A stretch of DNA of 64,000 nt, taken from assembly GCF_910596095.1 (NCBI RefSeq), contig NC_056538.1, positions 21,686,501-21,750,500 on the forward strand, given 5' to 3'. Position 1 is the first letter of the stretch. Each line of letters opens with the position of its first letter. A program made the translations under genes and the position numbers. Shown piece by piece: positions 25,453-38,689 of this stretch. The notes beneath the pieces are model-generated. The model made no database searches. It was not told the DNA's origin and saw nothing but the letters and a program-made list of their open reading frames with translations. The stretch comes from Thunnus maccoyii (lineage: Eukaryota > Chordata > Actinopteri > Scombriformes > Scombridae).

Positions 25453-28400
25453 ATGACTTCTACACAGAGGTGGCCAGAGCAGGGTTGGGCACTCTTACAG
25501 CTGTTGTTGGTGGTGTCTTTCTCTCAAGCTGAGGAGCCAGTTTGCAGGCACAGAGGAGATCCTGAGGAGCCCCAGCTGTCTAAGGATGGAGACATTATGT
25601 TGGGGGGAATCTTTTCTTTCCACAGCAGTTGGAAAGACAGACAGAATACCTACATGCACAAACCACTGCCACTGCAGTGCACCAGGTATATAATGCCATA
25701 GAAATGTGTTTGGCATGAGTAGATTTAAAATATCTAAGAGGACACAAAAACAAAATTGTTATCAACTGATATTCTTTGCTGTATTAACACTGTCAAATGC
25801 TTTCATCTACTAAGCTGTTGTTTCAATTTCGTGCACACACTTGTTATAATGACAACTATTTATAACCATCTCTGTAAAGTTTGAATTTCAGAGGATTCCA
25901 GTTTGCCCAGGCTATGCTCTTTGCCATAGAAGAGATTAACAACAACACAGACCTTTTGCCTGGCATCTCACTGGGCTATAAGATCTATGATGCCTGTGGC
26001 TCAATTGCTAGAGGGGTGAGGGTTGCACTGGCCTTGGCTAATGGTAACGGAGATACATCTGTACTCTCAGAGGCACCTTGTACCAGACCTGCCCAAGTGC
26101 AGGCCATTATGGGAGAGACCTCTTCATCTCCTTGCATGGCTATAGCCACTGTCATCGGACCCTTTTATATCCCACTGGTGGGTAGGACTGGAAAAAATGA
26201 AAATCATATTTTTTCCTACACAGAGAAAATGTTGTTTGTGGTGTATGTGTAAACATTTTATATTTTAAATCTGTATCTTGGAACTTGAAAGAATGATTTC
26301 TTTCTTTCCTCTAGATCAGTCACTTTGCCACCTGTGCTTGTCTCAGTGATAAAGTCAAGTACCCATCTTTCCTAAGAACAATACCCAGTGATTACTACCA
26401 GAGCAGAGCCCTGGCCCAGCTGGTCAAGCACTTTGGTTGGACTTGGGTAGGAGCAATTAGAACAAATGATGATTATGGCAATAATGGCATGGCCACTTTC
26501 ACAGAAACTGCCCAGCAGCTGGGCATCTGTCTGGAGTACTCTGTATCCTTCTTTAGAACAGATCCACCAGACAAAATACAAAGAATAATTAACATTATCA
26601 AGGCTTCCACTTCCAAGGTGATTGTTGCTTTTCTCTCTCACATGGATATGGATGTACTGATACATGAATTGTCCTACCATAACTTGACTGGGTACCAGTG
26701 GGTTGGTACAGAGGGCTGGATCTTTGATTCCCAAACTGCAGCTATGGATAGGCATCACATTCTGGATGGTGCCATAGGCTTGTCCATCCCTAAAGCACAA
26801 GTCAGCGGCATGAAAGAGTTCATGTTGGATGTGAAGCCACTCAATACATCTAGTAATGAAATGTTTACAGAGTTCTGGGAGACGTTATTTAGCTGTGAGT
26901 TCAAGCAGACAAAGTCATCAACAGATAATCAGAGAGAATGTACTGGAAATGAAGATCTGACTGGAGTGCACAACAGTTTCACTGATATGTCACTTATGCC
27001 TATTTTTAACAATGTCTATAAAGGAGTGTATGCTGTGGCTCATGCACTTCATAGTGTTCTTGGCTGTAACAAAACATGTGATGACAAGGTGCAGCTAGAT
27101 CCATTAAAGGTGAATACAGCATCAAAGACTGAAATTATAGTTTTTACATTAAGTCACATCATCAAGAAATTAACTATGAATGCATATCTCCTTAGATTTT
27201 ACAGCACATAAGAAAGATTCAATTCAAAACTAAGGAAGGATATGAGGTTTACTTCAATGAGAATGGAGACCCAGCGGCAAAGTATGAAATTATAAACTGG
27301 CAGCCAACAGAAAATGGCCTTGTGGACTTTGTGACAGTTGGTCTTCATGATGCATCTTTACCTGCAGACAAACAGCTAAATCTGGAAAATAAATCTTTAA
27401 TTTGGGCAAAGAACTCATACCAGGTGAGCAGCCATGTGATTTCTTTAACACTGTATAATGTTAGGTTTAGCATTAATAATTGTGGCTTTTAAACACAGCA
27501 TTGCTTTTTGTTCATGCAGGTGCCTTTGTCAGTTTGCAGTGAGAAATGTCCCCTAGGAACACGCAAAGTTCTCCAGAAAGGAAAGCCTGTCTGCTGCTAT
27601 GACTGTATAAGGTGTGCAGAGGGAGAATTCAGCAACAGTACAGGTACTCTAGTAATATAAATAAAGCAGACTTTTTTAGCAATTGATGTTGGCCATGAAT
27701 CAGATTATTTTTTGATTTTCATGTTCATGTGCCAATTTTAAGAAATGGCATTCTTTTGTATTCTGTTCTTTGTATTCTGAGTTCATAGGGGGTTATGTAA
27801 TCATTATGTTGTCTGTTTTATTAAAATTATGTCAAACCAACATAAATGCATGAAACATATCAAATATATAATAAATATTAATATAGCAGTCTTACTATAT
27901 GATCTACATAAATTAGGCACAGTCTTAGAAATAAAAATCAGAGTTTATGTGATTCTTGTGTATTTAAAAACATTTTGATGGCATGTGTTTTTGTTTGTAA
28001 AAAAAATGTGATAATTCAAGTTATTCAAGTACTTTATTCGTTTCTGTATTTTCCACCATTGATTGTTTGTGTGCATTGTCAGCTGTGGTGTGTTTTAGAA
28101 GATATTTTCAAATCCTACACAAAGTAGAATTAAGAATATGTGCTTAACTAACAATCAAAAGAATTATCTACCTCTAATTGGTTGACTATAATCAAATCAA
28201 TTTTAATTGATAAATTATAAATCGCTTTCTTAGATTAACATTGCAATGGCGCTATTCAAAAAATCAATATAATGATTATGGAAGGGTCACTTCACCCAAG
28301 TTAGTTTCAGTTTGACCTGCCAGGCTTTTAATATAATTGGAGCTAAAATTGGAATCAAAGGTGAACAGAATTCTGTTTGTGGTGCTTAAAGCATTGATTA

Positions 28401-29581
28401 TATGAAAAAAACACACTATACAGTAAATGTCAAGAAGGCAAAGTACAAGAAAACAAAACACCCACAAAAATGATAATTCTGATAATTTAACCAAGTTAAT
28501 ATTCTTTAATGACTGGAGGATTCTTGATTATGCCATGTAGCTGTCATAAATGCATCTATTTTCTGTTAATCATGTAGCATCTGTCTTGTATGAGCAGAGT
28601 AGAGGCAACATAGAAACATAGATAAAAAGACTGCGAGTGTAACACCTGCTTCAATATTCATTTTCAGATTCTATCACCTGTGTGCGATGTCACCCTGAAT
28701 TCTGGTCAAATGAGATAAGAGATGCCTGTGTGAGGAAAGACGCAGAGTTTCTGTCATATGAAGAGATTATGGGAGCGCTGCTCACTGCAGCGTCCTTATT
28801 TGGAACATGCATGACTGCTGCTGTGGCGTTCATTTTCTTCAGATACAGGAAAACTCCCATTGTCAGAGCCAACAACTCTGAGCTGAGCTTCCTGCTGCTC
28901 TTCTCCTTGACTCTGTGTTTCCTGTGTTCTCTGACCTTCATAGGTCAGCCGTCTGAGTGGTCCTGCATGCTGCGCCACACAGCGTTCGGCATCACCTTTG
29001 TGCTCTGCATCTCTTGTGTTCTTGGGAAAACAATGGTAGTGTTAATGGCCTTCAGAGCTACGCTCCCTGGCAGTAATATGATGAAATGGTTTGGGCCTGT
29101 ACAGCAGAGACTCAGTGTTCTGGCTTTCACTCTCATACAGGTTGTCATATGTATCCTCTGGTTAACAATTTCTCCTCCTTTTCCTTTCAAGAATTTTAAA
29201 GAATTTAAAGATAAAATCATCTTAGAGTGTGCTCTGGGTTCAGCTGTAGGCTTTTGGTCTGTGATCGGCTATATAGGACTTCTGGCCATGTTATGTTTCT
29301 TTTTTGCTTTTCTGGCACGGAAACTACCTGATAATTTTAACGAGGCCAAATATATCACTTTCAGCATGCTGATATTTTGTGCGGTCTGGATCACCTTCAT
29401 CCCAGCTTATGTCAGCTCTCCTGGGAAGTTCAGTGTTGCTGTGGAGATATTTGCTATACTGGCCTCCAGTTTTGGATTGCTCATTTGTATATTTATCCCA
29501 AAATGTTATATAATTTTATTGAAACCAGAGAAGAACACAAAAAAGAATATGATGGGTAAAGGTGCACCAAAATCATTCTAA
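25453..29581 (+). CDS. Gene E: V2R/OlfC-like class C odorant receptor, 6 exons, 863 aa
   Basis: Tandem duplicate of gene D. Exons: 25453-25685, 25880-26177, 26315-27109, 27196-27423, 27520-27643, 28668-29581. It has one codon fewer than gene D in the signal-peptide exon ([10 protein letters not shown] against [11 protein letters not shown]). Flytrap, cysteine-rich and seven-helix domains occur at the same places, with helices from about residue 593. Pocket-aligned residues are T183, D203, Y231 and Glu in VGTEGW, so the neighbours of the distal pocket residue differ from gene D. Helix-region changes include [12 protein letters not shown] against [12 protein letters not shown], and NEAKYITF against NEAKFITF in the third intracellular loop, a site tightly conserved in the array. 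AATAAA lies at 29916-29921. Intron 5 (1,024 nt) has diverged from that of gene D by several indels. Confidence 0.94.
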
Positions 29582-30030
29582 AGACTGAATATAATATGGT
29601 CGCATACACATATTTCTATCTTTCTATTTCTTTATTTTTACATAATAATTTGTTATTCAGACAATTATGTAGAGCTCTATCTTCGTTGTACCTCAGTAGT
29701 ACAATACTACAGAAGTAGAGTACAGTAGTGTATCATTTTCGTATCATTTTTGCTGTATATCATTTGTGACATAGTACATGGAAATAACAGCATTATACAA
29801 TGTAATTACATTTTTTAAAAAAGGCACATGATGAAGAAATAGAAATGGAAAGCCTTTTCTCAACTTTTCCTTTCTGATTTCTCATTTAGTGCTCTTTGTA
29901 GAATTGTTATTAAAGAATAAAATCTACATTTTGACAGACAAAAACATCTTTGGCCTAACTTGTTTGGTTTCCTCTGGTCTCCTGAGGCTTTAGCTCAACC
30001 ATGACAACTTCATCCTTGTTGTCGATGGTG

Positions 30031-30037
30031 TATAAAG
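30031..30037 (+). promoter_or_regulatory. TATA box of gene F
   Basis: TATAAAG lies about 60 nt before the ATG at 30092. The spacing equals that of genes C, D and E. Confidence 0.45.
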
Positions 30038-30091
30038 CCCTGCCATGAGTTGCAGAGATAGTTGGCCTGGCCTGCAGAGCAGAGGTAGAGT

Positions 30092-33000
30092 ATGTCATTG
30101 TTCTGGCTGCTCCTCTTTGTTCTGCTAATGGGGAAGGGAGAGTCTGTGTGCAAGCTGCAAGGCTCAGCACACCCACCTGAACTGGCCCAGCATGGCGACC
30201 TTGTTCTCGGTGGCATTTTTTCATTCCGCACAGGGCAGGATTATGTAGTTAACACATTTCAGACAATCCCAGAACTACGAAAGTGTAAGAAGTATGTATT
30301 ACTTATAATTTAGACTTACATATACTTAATCTATTTTTAATAATTATGCATAAATTGTTTGGATTTGACACATAACCTGAATGAAGGTATATGATTTTTG
30401 TATCTTTCACCATCCCAGCTTCAATTTTAGAGAATTCAAATTTGCTCAAGCAATGATATTTGCTATAAATGAGATCAACGAGAATCCTGACATGCTATCT
30501 AATGTCAAACTTGGCTACAAGATCTATGATGCCTGTGGAACAATGGACATACTGAGAGCTGCACTAGCACTGGTGAGTGGACTAAAGAGAGAAATCAGTG
30601 ATGACAACTGCACTGAAAGTGAGACAGTGCAAGCTATCTTGGGACATTCAGGATCAAGACCAACTATTGCATTTGCACCAGTTGTTGGAAGTTTTCACAT
30701 ACCTGTGGTAAGTCAATGCAAAAAAAGTGTAAAATGTTGCTGGATGTCACAGTTTTTGCTATATTTTGCAAAAATATAACTACCACATGATGCTAACTAG
30801 AGACTGTGCAATATGTATATATATGCTTGTCTCTTTTATTACAGATCAGCCATTTTGCCACTTGTGCCTGTCTGAGCAACAGAAAAGAGTATCCGACTTT
30901 TTTCAGAACTATTCCCAGTGACTTCTACCAGAGCAGAGCCCTGGCAAAGCTAGTCAAGCACCTTGGTTGGACCTGGATAGGAGCTATAGCTGTGGATAAC
31001 GAATATGGTTTCAATGGCATAACTGCATTTATCCAAGCCGCACAAGAATATGGAGTATGCGTTGAGTATTCTGAGGCATTTTCATCATCAGATCCACCTG
31101 ATAGTCTACAGAGAATTATAGAGATCATTAAGCATGCCACCTCTAAAGTGATTATGGCTTTTATGTCTCATCGAGAAATCAAGTTGCTGGTAAGAGAGTT
31201 GTACAGACAGAACATTACAGGACTGCACATGGTTGGCAGTGACGCCTGGATCACAGATCACTCTCTGACTGACAGTGAGGGACACAGCATCCTGGTGGGA
31301 TCGCTAGGCTTTACTGTCAGCAGAGCTCAGATCCCTGGGTTAGAGGAGCACCTGAGGCAGCTCCACCCTTCACAGTTCCCTGACAGTCAGTTTGTCAAAG
31401 ATTTCTGGGAAAACACGTTTGATTGCTCCTTGAATCAAATTGCAAACACACAAAGAAAGCCATGCAGTGGCTTTGAGAGCTTGCAAAATGTTGAATCACA
31501 ATTCACTGATGTGTCTGAGCTGAGATTCACTAATAATGTCTACAAGTCAGTATACTCAGTGGGCCATGCGCTTGACAACCTGTTCAAATGTGAAGAGGGA
31601 AAAGGGCCCTTTTCCAATTGGAGCTGTGCTGATATCAAAAACATTCAGCCATGGCAGGTGAGGAACCACCGGTTGAGTGGGGCAGTTGTGTGATAACTGC
31701 ACATGTCATTCAATTGATGTTTAATCTTTTCCCTAGGTCCTGCAATATCTCAGCACTGTGAATTTCACCACCCAGGAAGGGGAAAGAGTTTATTTTGACA
31801 GCAATGGAGACTCACCAGCAAGATATGAACTAGTAAATTTACAAATGACAAACAAAGGAACCATGGAAGGAGTGACAATTGGCATCTATGATGCTTCTCT
31901 GCCAGAGAGCCATCAGTTTATCATGAATAACATCCCAGTTGTCTGGGGTAATGGGATGACTGAGGTAAAGCAAAGACTGAGGTTTAATCTTCTCAACTGT
32001 GATTTCACTGATTTACTGAAATCTTAATACGGATGTTCAGACCTGCATTTGTGTATTTAACTGTACATATGGTATGAATTGCATGTGTGTGGCAGGTGCC
32101 TACATCAGTCTGCAGTGACAGCTGTCGCCCAGGAACTCGAAAGGTCCTCCAGAAAGGAAGGCCAATATGCTGTTATGAATGCATACTGTGTCCAGCAGGT
32201 GAGATCAGTAATTTTACAGGTAAGTAAACATATGCTATTTGAAATGCAATTAAACATCTTACATATAATGACAAATGAGAAAAAAGAACTAAAAACATGA
32301 AATGTTGTTTTCTAATTACATACATTCATACATTGATTTTAACTCCACACTTCTCTGTTATTTATCATTTTGCAGATTCAATACACTGTATGAAATGCCT
32401 GCCAGAGTACTGGTCCAACAAGCACAGAGATGCCTGCATCCCCAAAGAAATAGAGTTTTTGACGTATGAAGAAATCCTGGGAACTCTGTTAGCCATATTC
32501 TCCTTGCTGGGAGTTTTTCTGACTATGATCACTACATTAGTCTTTTACTGCCACAGAGAAACCCCGCTAGTACGAGCCAACAACTCTGAGCTGAGCTTCC
32601 TGCTGCTCTTCTCCTTGACTCTGTGTTTCCTGTGTTCTATGACCTTCATAGGTCGGCCCTCTGAGTGGTCCTGCATGCTGCGCCACACAGCATTCGGCAT
32701 CACCTTTGTGTTGTGTATCTCTTGTGTTCTTGGGAAAACAGTAGTGGTGTTAATGGCCTTTAAAGCTACACTTCCAGGTACTCATGTGATGAAATGGTTT
32801 GGGCCTACACAGCAGAGACTCAGTGTTCTGGTGTTCACTCTCATACAAGTTTTGATTTGCATACTTTGGCTAACAATCAACCCTCCTTTTCCTTTCAAGA
32901 ATTTGTTGCTCTACAATGACAGAATCATCTTAGAATGTCACCTTGGCTCAGCGGTGGGTTTCTGGGCTGTCCTGGGATATATAGGACTACTTGCTATTTT

Positions 33001-33295
33001 ATGTTTTGTGATTGCTTTTTTGGCACGAAAGTTGCCGGATAATTTCAATGAAGCTAAATTCATCACCTTCAGCATGTTGATATTCTGTGCAGTCTGGATC
33101 ACCTTTATCCCAGCATATGTCAGCTCTCCTGGGAAGTTCAGTGTTGCTGTGGAGATATTTGCCATTCTAGCCTCCAGTTATGGACTTCTGATCTGCATTT
33201 TTCTGCCAAAATGTTTCATAATTTTGTTTAGGCCTGAACAGAATACTAAGAAACACATAATGGGAAAGACATCCAATAATGATATACGTTATTAA
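30092..33295 (+). CDS. Gene F: V2R/OlfC-like class C odorant receptor, 6 exons, 857 aa
   Basis: Putative olfactory class C GPCR. Exons: 30092-30291, 30419-30707, 30845-31657, 31737-31964, 32096-32219, 32376-33295. The signal peptide is [17 protein letters not shown]. The flytrap domain runs to about residue 510, the cysteine-rich domain spans about 511-570 ([17 protein letters not shown]), and the seven helices span about 585-845. Pocket-aligned residues are T169, D189 and Y217, with Asp in VGSDAW. It is the only gene in the array with Asp, as in mGluR1, rather than Glu there. The residue after the tyrosine-glycine is Phe (EYGFNG), where the others have Asn, Ser or Arg. Its start lies only 510 nt after the stop of gene E, the tightest spacing in the array. 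AATAAA lies at 33425-33430. A broken exon 3 at 38690 is its nearest relative. Confidence 0.94.
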
Positions 33296-33430
33296 CTGTT
33301 GTCCAAACACCTGTAATGTATATTTTATATTTTGCAGCAGGGTTTTTCTTATAACCAAAATGTAATCTGTGCTTCAACCTTTTGTAGCATAGTATTCCTT
33401 CATGCATATGAATTTGTTTCAGTGAATAAA

Positions 33431-33994
33431 TCTTTATTTGTATTCAAATGATTGTTGTTTTTTTGCGGTGGGGTCAGAAAGCATTGTTCATATATACAGC
33501 TCCTGTCACTTCAAAAAATGTTTCCTTATCACTGAAACTGACATTTTGAAATCATCAGCACCAACAGCAACAATATATATTTAGATTATTAGCCTTTACT
33601 AATAGTAGTACTGTAGTACCACCATGTTTTCAAGGTGGCAAATTCTATACAGGCATGATTGGAGTCACAAATAAATGTTGTCATTCAAAGATATTGTAAA
33701 CTGTTTTAGTTACTGTTTTATTACCATCTATGATATATTTTTAATGTGAGAGACATCATTTTTAATAATGTTCATATCTCTCCTACGGTCAAAGTTCAGT
33801 CATACATATAGATTAAAATACATCCACCTTTTAATGAGTTTTTAATAGATATGATAAAAGAGATACAAAGAGATACATACAAGAGAGAGACAAATATAAC
33901 GCACTTGTGAAAAGGGCTCAAATAGTACAAGGTATGTAGTTTAAATCATTGGTTATTCTCCCATTAATCAATCAATTAATGAATATGTTCACAA
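33431..33994. other. AT-rich spacer after gene F
   Basis: No gene or repeat was recognised beyond scattered A/T runs. Confidence 0.45.
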
Positions 33995-34540
33995 TTTTTC
34001 AAGTCTGTCAGAACACAATAGTCAGGTGCCCATATGAACACTGAAGCAGGTTTTGCTTGCTGTAATGCCCTGTAGGTGATGGGGCACAAAATCCACAGTC
34101 TTCATTTTAAGCAAAATTGTATTTAAAAGTTTATCTTAAGATAAAAGATGTTTCAGCCATCTGAGTTAGTCAAATCAAGTGGATATCTTCCACAGTTACA
34201 GTCTTTTTAGTGTAACAAATTCCCTTTTTGTGTCTTACTGGAAGGATAATAACAAACAGAGGAAATTAGCCACTAAAAGACATAAAGTTTGGAAGATATT
34301 GACTTGATTTGACTCGTTTGGCCGACTTAAGTATCATTTTAGCTTCAAATAAACATTTAAATACATTTTTGCATGAATGGAGGGCTGTGGATTTTTTTCC
34401 CCCATCACTCACATAGTAAGTGTATTATGCTAGGGGATCTCATAACGGCCAGTATGAACAGGAGGAATGATTACAGGGAGCAAAATTTATTTCACTGTTC
34501 ATTTGGGCACCTGATTATTGTTTTAGGACAGACATGAAAT
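33995..34540. mobile_element. Fold-back MITE, copy 1, arms of about 250 nt or more
   Basis: The left arm starts TTTTTCAAGTCTGTCAG. The reverse complement of the right end (34500-34540) starts TTTCATGTCTGTCC. Both continue through CAGGTGCCCA.ATGAACA, GTGATGGGG, AAAATCCACAG and GTCAAATCAAGT in the same order. The two arms therefore pair over almost the whole element, with no coding capacity. A second member of the family lies at 57822-58878. Confidence 0.8.
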
Positions 34541-34812
34541 CTTATGAACCTATCCTTTATTATAATACTCACATGCTCATATGTACATTGAATTTTAATG
34601 GTTCCTGTAATCACTCCACCTGTCCATATAGCTGTGAAGAGATCCCTTACTGGGATTACACTGTAAGTGATGGAGACAAAATCCACAGTCCCCAATCAGT
34701 GCAAAAATGCATTTGAAAGTTCAAAAGCTATTATGAGGCTTCAGTTGAGTTACTCACATCAAGTAGGTATCTTTGAAAGTATATGGTCAACATCCGTAAG
34801 TGGAGTGAACTG
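34541..34812. mobile_element. Fold-back MITE, partial copy (one arm)
   Basis: This continues directly from the previous element and repeats one arm's landmarks: CTCATATGTACATTG, CCTGTAATCACTCC, GTGATGGAGAC, AAAATCCACAG and CACATCAAGTAGGTATCTT. The matching second arm is missing, and the sequence stops near a V2R relic. Confidence 0.6.
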
Positions 34813-34852
34813 CAGTTGTACATTTTTATCAGTATTTCATTTGTTAAATTGA

Positions 34853-35000
34853 ACTGACATACGCTGGGATAAAGGTGATCCAGACTGCACAGAATATCAA
34901 CATGCTGAAGGTGACGAATTTAGCTTCATTGAAATTATATGGCAACTTCTGTGCCAAACAAGCAATCAGAAAATATGAAAAAACCAGTAGCCCCGTATAA
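34853..35000 (-). pseudogene. V2R seven-helix fragment, opposite strand (pseudogene)
   Basis: Read on the minus strand, 34854-34960 gives [20 protein letters not shown] followed by ITFIPAYVS. This is the third intracellular loop, TM6 and the start of the last extracellular loop of a V2R. Further upstream on that strand (to about 35000) a degraded TM5 can be followed only with a frameshift. No other exon is attached. It is the only V2R-related sequence on the minus strand in the window. Confidence 0.85.
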
Positions 35001-36700
35001 ATTGAACTGTCAAAAATACAACAATTCTTGATAAAGTGGATATAAAGGGGAGATAAATTAATACAAAGGCTAGGTATTTCCAGAAGAGAGTTGACAGCAG
35101 AAGAAAAAGAAAGACTGCAATCATTTTATATTTTTACAAAATTATAGTTAAGGCCTGATGAGGCACTAGCTAGGACCTTTTAGAGCATGTCATCAGAAGA
35201 CTGCTTGTTTTTTTTGTTTGTTTGTTTTTTTCACTTTGAAGCTAAGGTGTATAGGATATGGTGGGTGGGAGGGTACAGGCTGCTTTTGTTTGTTGAGTTG
35301 TTTTGGTAATGTAAAGACCCTGGACAGAGATGTTGATACATCTTGACTTGAGAGTACCTAGAGTTTTTGATTTACATGGAGTTTATATTCTTTGCATGAC
35401 AGTTTCTTTTGTGTTGCGCACCCTGTGCCATTACCAAGCTACATGGGGGAAAAAAATGATCACAACAAAAGAAAGACTGCAGTCCTGAAAGGTGTTGTTC
35501 CACCTTTACAGGCCAAGATGGGGTGAAGATAAGATATCCTATATCATCTCCAAGGAGAAATTTGTGTTGCTTACAGCTGTATGTAGAAAAATACAAGGTA
35601 CACACAAAATATAGGTACAAAATCTCCAGATGAGGCCAGGTAGAGAAAGATGAAAATGTTTCTGCAGAGAGCGAAGCAGCAGGTTCACAGGGTGCAGAAC
35701 ATGTTGGGAGTATATAATGGCCAGAAAGGTATGGGACTGTGGTTTTGAATAAGATACAAGTAAATAATCACCTTTAGTTCTGAACAAATGTTTATGAAGA
35801 ATTGTGAAAGAACCTTTCAACTGAAAAAATATATGATAGCTTTACTACAACATGGCTTTGATAAAGTTTCAATAAAGTAGCCCCGGTAAGTTCAAATATA
35901 CAATGATGCAATACAACAGAAATAAAGGTTAGACGTACACATACACAATAATAACACAGTGGGAAAAACAGTGGAAGATAAATAAGTCCCCATCTGTTGT
36001 GAGCAGGACTTTATTACCCAGTGGCTCAACTCCAGTGGGAAAGCTGCTGCACGGCCCCAAAACGCAGACACAAGAGATTAAACATTGCAACAGATTGCTT
36101 CATCCTTCATGCACAACAACATGGACAACAGGTGGCATGTTGCCTCAAGCAGAAAAGATACAGTCCATATTAATTAAGACCTTTGTCACAACATGTAAAT
36201 GTTATATTTTAAATCAATTAAGAGCTTGTTTTGATCCCGCTCTTCCTTCCTTGTTTTGTTTTTTTAGTTCTGACCTCAGGTGTGCTGTGCCATGTCATTG
36301 TTTGCCTTATCTGTACTCTAAATTAAAAGTTGTATCTTAAATCTTTTGGAACAATATAATAAAAAGCTTAAAAACATATTAAGAATGTAATAATGTATAA
36401 CATGAACATAGTTTCTGATCATGTTTTTTGGATAGGTTACTTCCTCTTTAGTTAGAGAGACCTGAGAGACTGTGAGGGCCCTAAACTTACTATCCAAAGT
36501 TGCTTTAATATGTATCAGCATCCAGTTGCTGTCTGTTAGGGCTTAGCTCCATATACTACATGCTGCAATATCATGATTTATTAATCTAATCTCTTCATAT
36601 CACCTACAAATACACTACATAATGTGTCCTGGTCCAAGAGGCAGCAATATCCAACCACTGAGAGTTTATTCTGACTGTGCAGGTAAATGTTAGGGCTGCA
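35001..36700. other. Spacer, no gene recognised
   Basis: A faint continuation of the minus-strand V2R relic may reach about 35105 (loop-like CTCCCCTTTATAT words), but it is too worn to call. The rest has no domain, RNA gene or clear repeat. The open frame at 35999-36340 has no recognisable feature. Confidence 0.45.
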
Positions 36701-36719
36701 TGACATCACATAAGAAACC

Positions 36720-37000
36720 TTTAGTTTAGTTTAGTTAAGTTTAGTTTAATTTAGTAGTTTATTTAACAGGGGCCATGCTATGCTAAATACAACCGTTGGG
36801 CCAGATTTAGCTATATAACTAATTTACATCTGCAGACTCCAAGTAGGAAGATATAAAAAACAAACAAAACAATTAAAAACAATACAATTAGCAAAATTTA
36901 CAAACAGTACATCACATATAAAACAACATCATACAAAATTACATACTTTCCATGTTGGAAAATAGTTGGTTCCATACAAAGGTTTAGATCAGTGATCACA
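36720..37000 (-). repeat. Probable 3' end of a non-LTR retroelement, minus strand
   Basis: A (TTTAG)n-type tandem run at 36720-36765 is followed by TTTATTTAACAGGGGCCATG. Read in reverse this is ...TTAAATAAACTACTAAATTAAACTAAAC, the usual form of fish LINE tails. The coding part was not recognised. Confidence 0.4.
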
Positions 37001-38689
37001 TGATTGGTTTGTCTTGATCCATGTTTTAAGAGTTGTCTTTGAAACACTACTTTCATGTTTTTTGTTTTACGATTTCAACCCGGTTTCTTCCTTCACTACA
37101 AACAACAAGAAAACTTTGAATAATCAACATCGCTGAGTGCTATACTTGAAAGTTGCTTTTTTGTGGAATAAATGGCTGACAGAAGTAGTACAATCCCACA
37201 GCTCATTTGTGCTGATGTTATATAAATGAAATAAATCATCAGTTAATGTTGATGGGATTTCTGCTCCTCATTACATTTTTTCAGTTGATCAACTATAAAC
37301 TAATGAATATGAGGTGTCTTATTTTATTGTTTTTCATGCAGTGAAAATGTGATCACCTAACCAATATATTACTGAATTGTGAGACTCTACAACATATGAG
37401 GACGACAATTTTTAGTGTTTTCACACAATCTCAAATTAATAATAATAATAATATACTGATTACTCGTGCAACATCTCTGCAAAAGCTGCAAATTCCATGA
37501 AGTTTATAATGTTATTATTAGAAAATGCTTAGAAATGTTTGTCTGTATCTAGGTTGTCATCAAAATGTAAACAATATTAGACAATCATAGGATATAGTAC
37601 ATGTGCATGTCTTTTTTTTTTCATTTAAATCATTTTAGTATTACATGATAACATAGTGAAAATGTTCAAAAATGTCCACTCATAATGTTCAGAAATCATT
37701 TGAAAATTTTTGGAATTTGAACATGGATCCAGAATACAACAGAAAGGAATCAGTTGTTCTTTGGCTCATAGTTTAACTTTCTGCCAAAATTGAGACATTC
37801 TGCTTAGTAGCAAACGGACAAATAAATAAATAGGACAGAAAATATAACCTTATCAAAAGGACAAATACAGATTTAAGCTAAACAGATTTAAATTAAATAG
37901 CTACCAACTTTTGTAAAATTGTTGTGATATGTTATTTGCACACTGCACATAATCTTTAATTGAACAGACATGGGATTCTCATAAAACAGATAACAAAATG
38001 ACTAAATTAATTTAAGAACACATCTGCATGACAATTATGAATGCAAGGGAAGTAAATAGATGAGATTACACATCTCCATTCTATACAGTCTTGTGTGTCA
38101 GCAGTGAAATGAATTCACATATAAAGATGATTTAAGTTAAAAACAGTGTCTTTGCTGTGACAATAATTCTTGTAAATTTCACCTAATTTTAACTTACAGT
38201 ATCTTTGCAGTATCTAATTATCCTTGAGATCATCCTTGATGTGCCACCACATTTGTTGCATGTTTGATTTCTATTGGCTCATGAAGATAATGGCATGGTG
38301 ACGAAACTATATGGTAGGGATTCACTGGATATTTTGACCTAATTGACCTAAAAGACCTGAAGAAATTGCCTTGATGTGATCATGGTGTCAGACTCAATTC
38401 CCCAAATGAGGAATAATAAAAATGAAAAATATATTTATGTCAAGACTGTGTCTATGGCAAAAATTCCGATTTCTGTGAACACCACACCCCTTTTTGTCTT
38501 ACTCTCTGAGGGACCTTTCTCATGGCTTCAGACCCTGAAGCAGCAGGTCCATGGCAGGGGCCCCAGGTAGAAGAATTACTCAAAACTTTTTTCTTAAGTA
38601 AAACTATTAATACCGCACAGTAAAAATATCGCAAAAGTAAAAGTCATGCCTTCAAATTTTTACTTAAAGGTGAAGAGTGAAAGACAGGC
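37001..38689. other. AT-rich spacer, nothing recognised
   Basis: No V2R exon, RNA gene or repeat with clear borders. An open frame around 38376-38570 ends near a GGGACC...CATGGCAG stretch that faintly recalls the end of a V2R exon 3, but it is not supportable. Confidence 0.4.

Larger units (their letters stand above)
25172..29935 (+). repeat. Tandem segmental duplication, copy 2 (holds gene E)
   Basis: Partner of 19935-24560 with matching order throughout. Homology ends just after the shared poly(A) signal region. Confidence 0.85.

Noticed and set aside
35999-36340. 113-residue open frame in the F-G gap
   Set aside because: No domain, no splice context, ordinary composition for chance.
38511-38575. 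GGGACCTTTC...CATGGCAG as the end of a V2R exon 3
   Set aside because: Only the two ends resemble gene F; the middle and the frame do not, so chance is likely.
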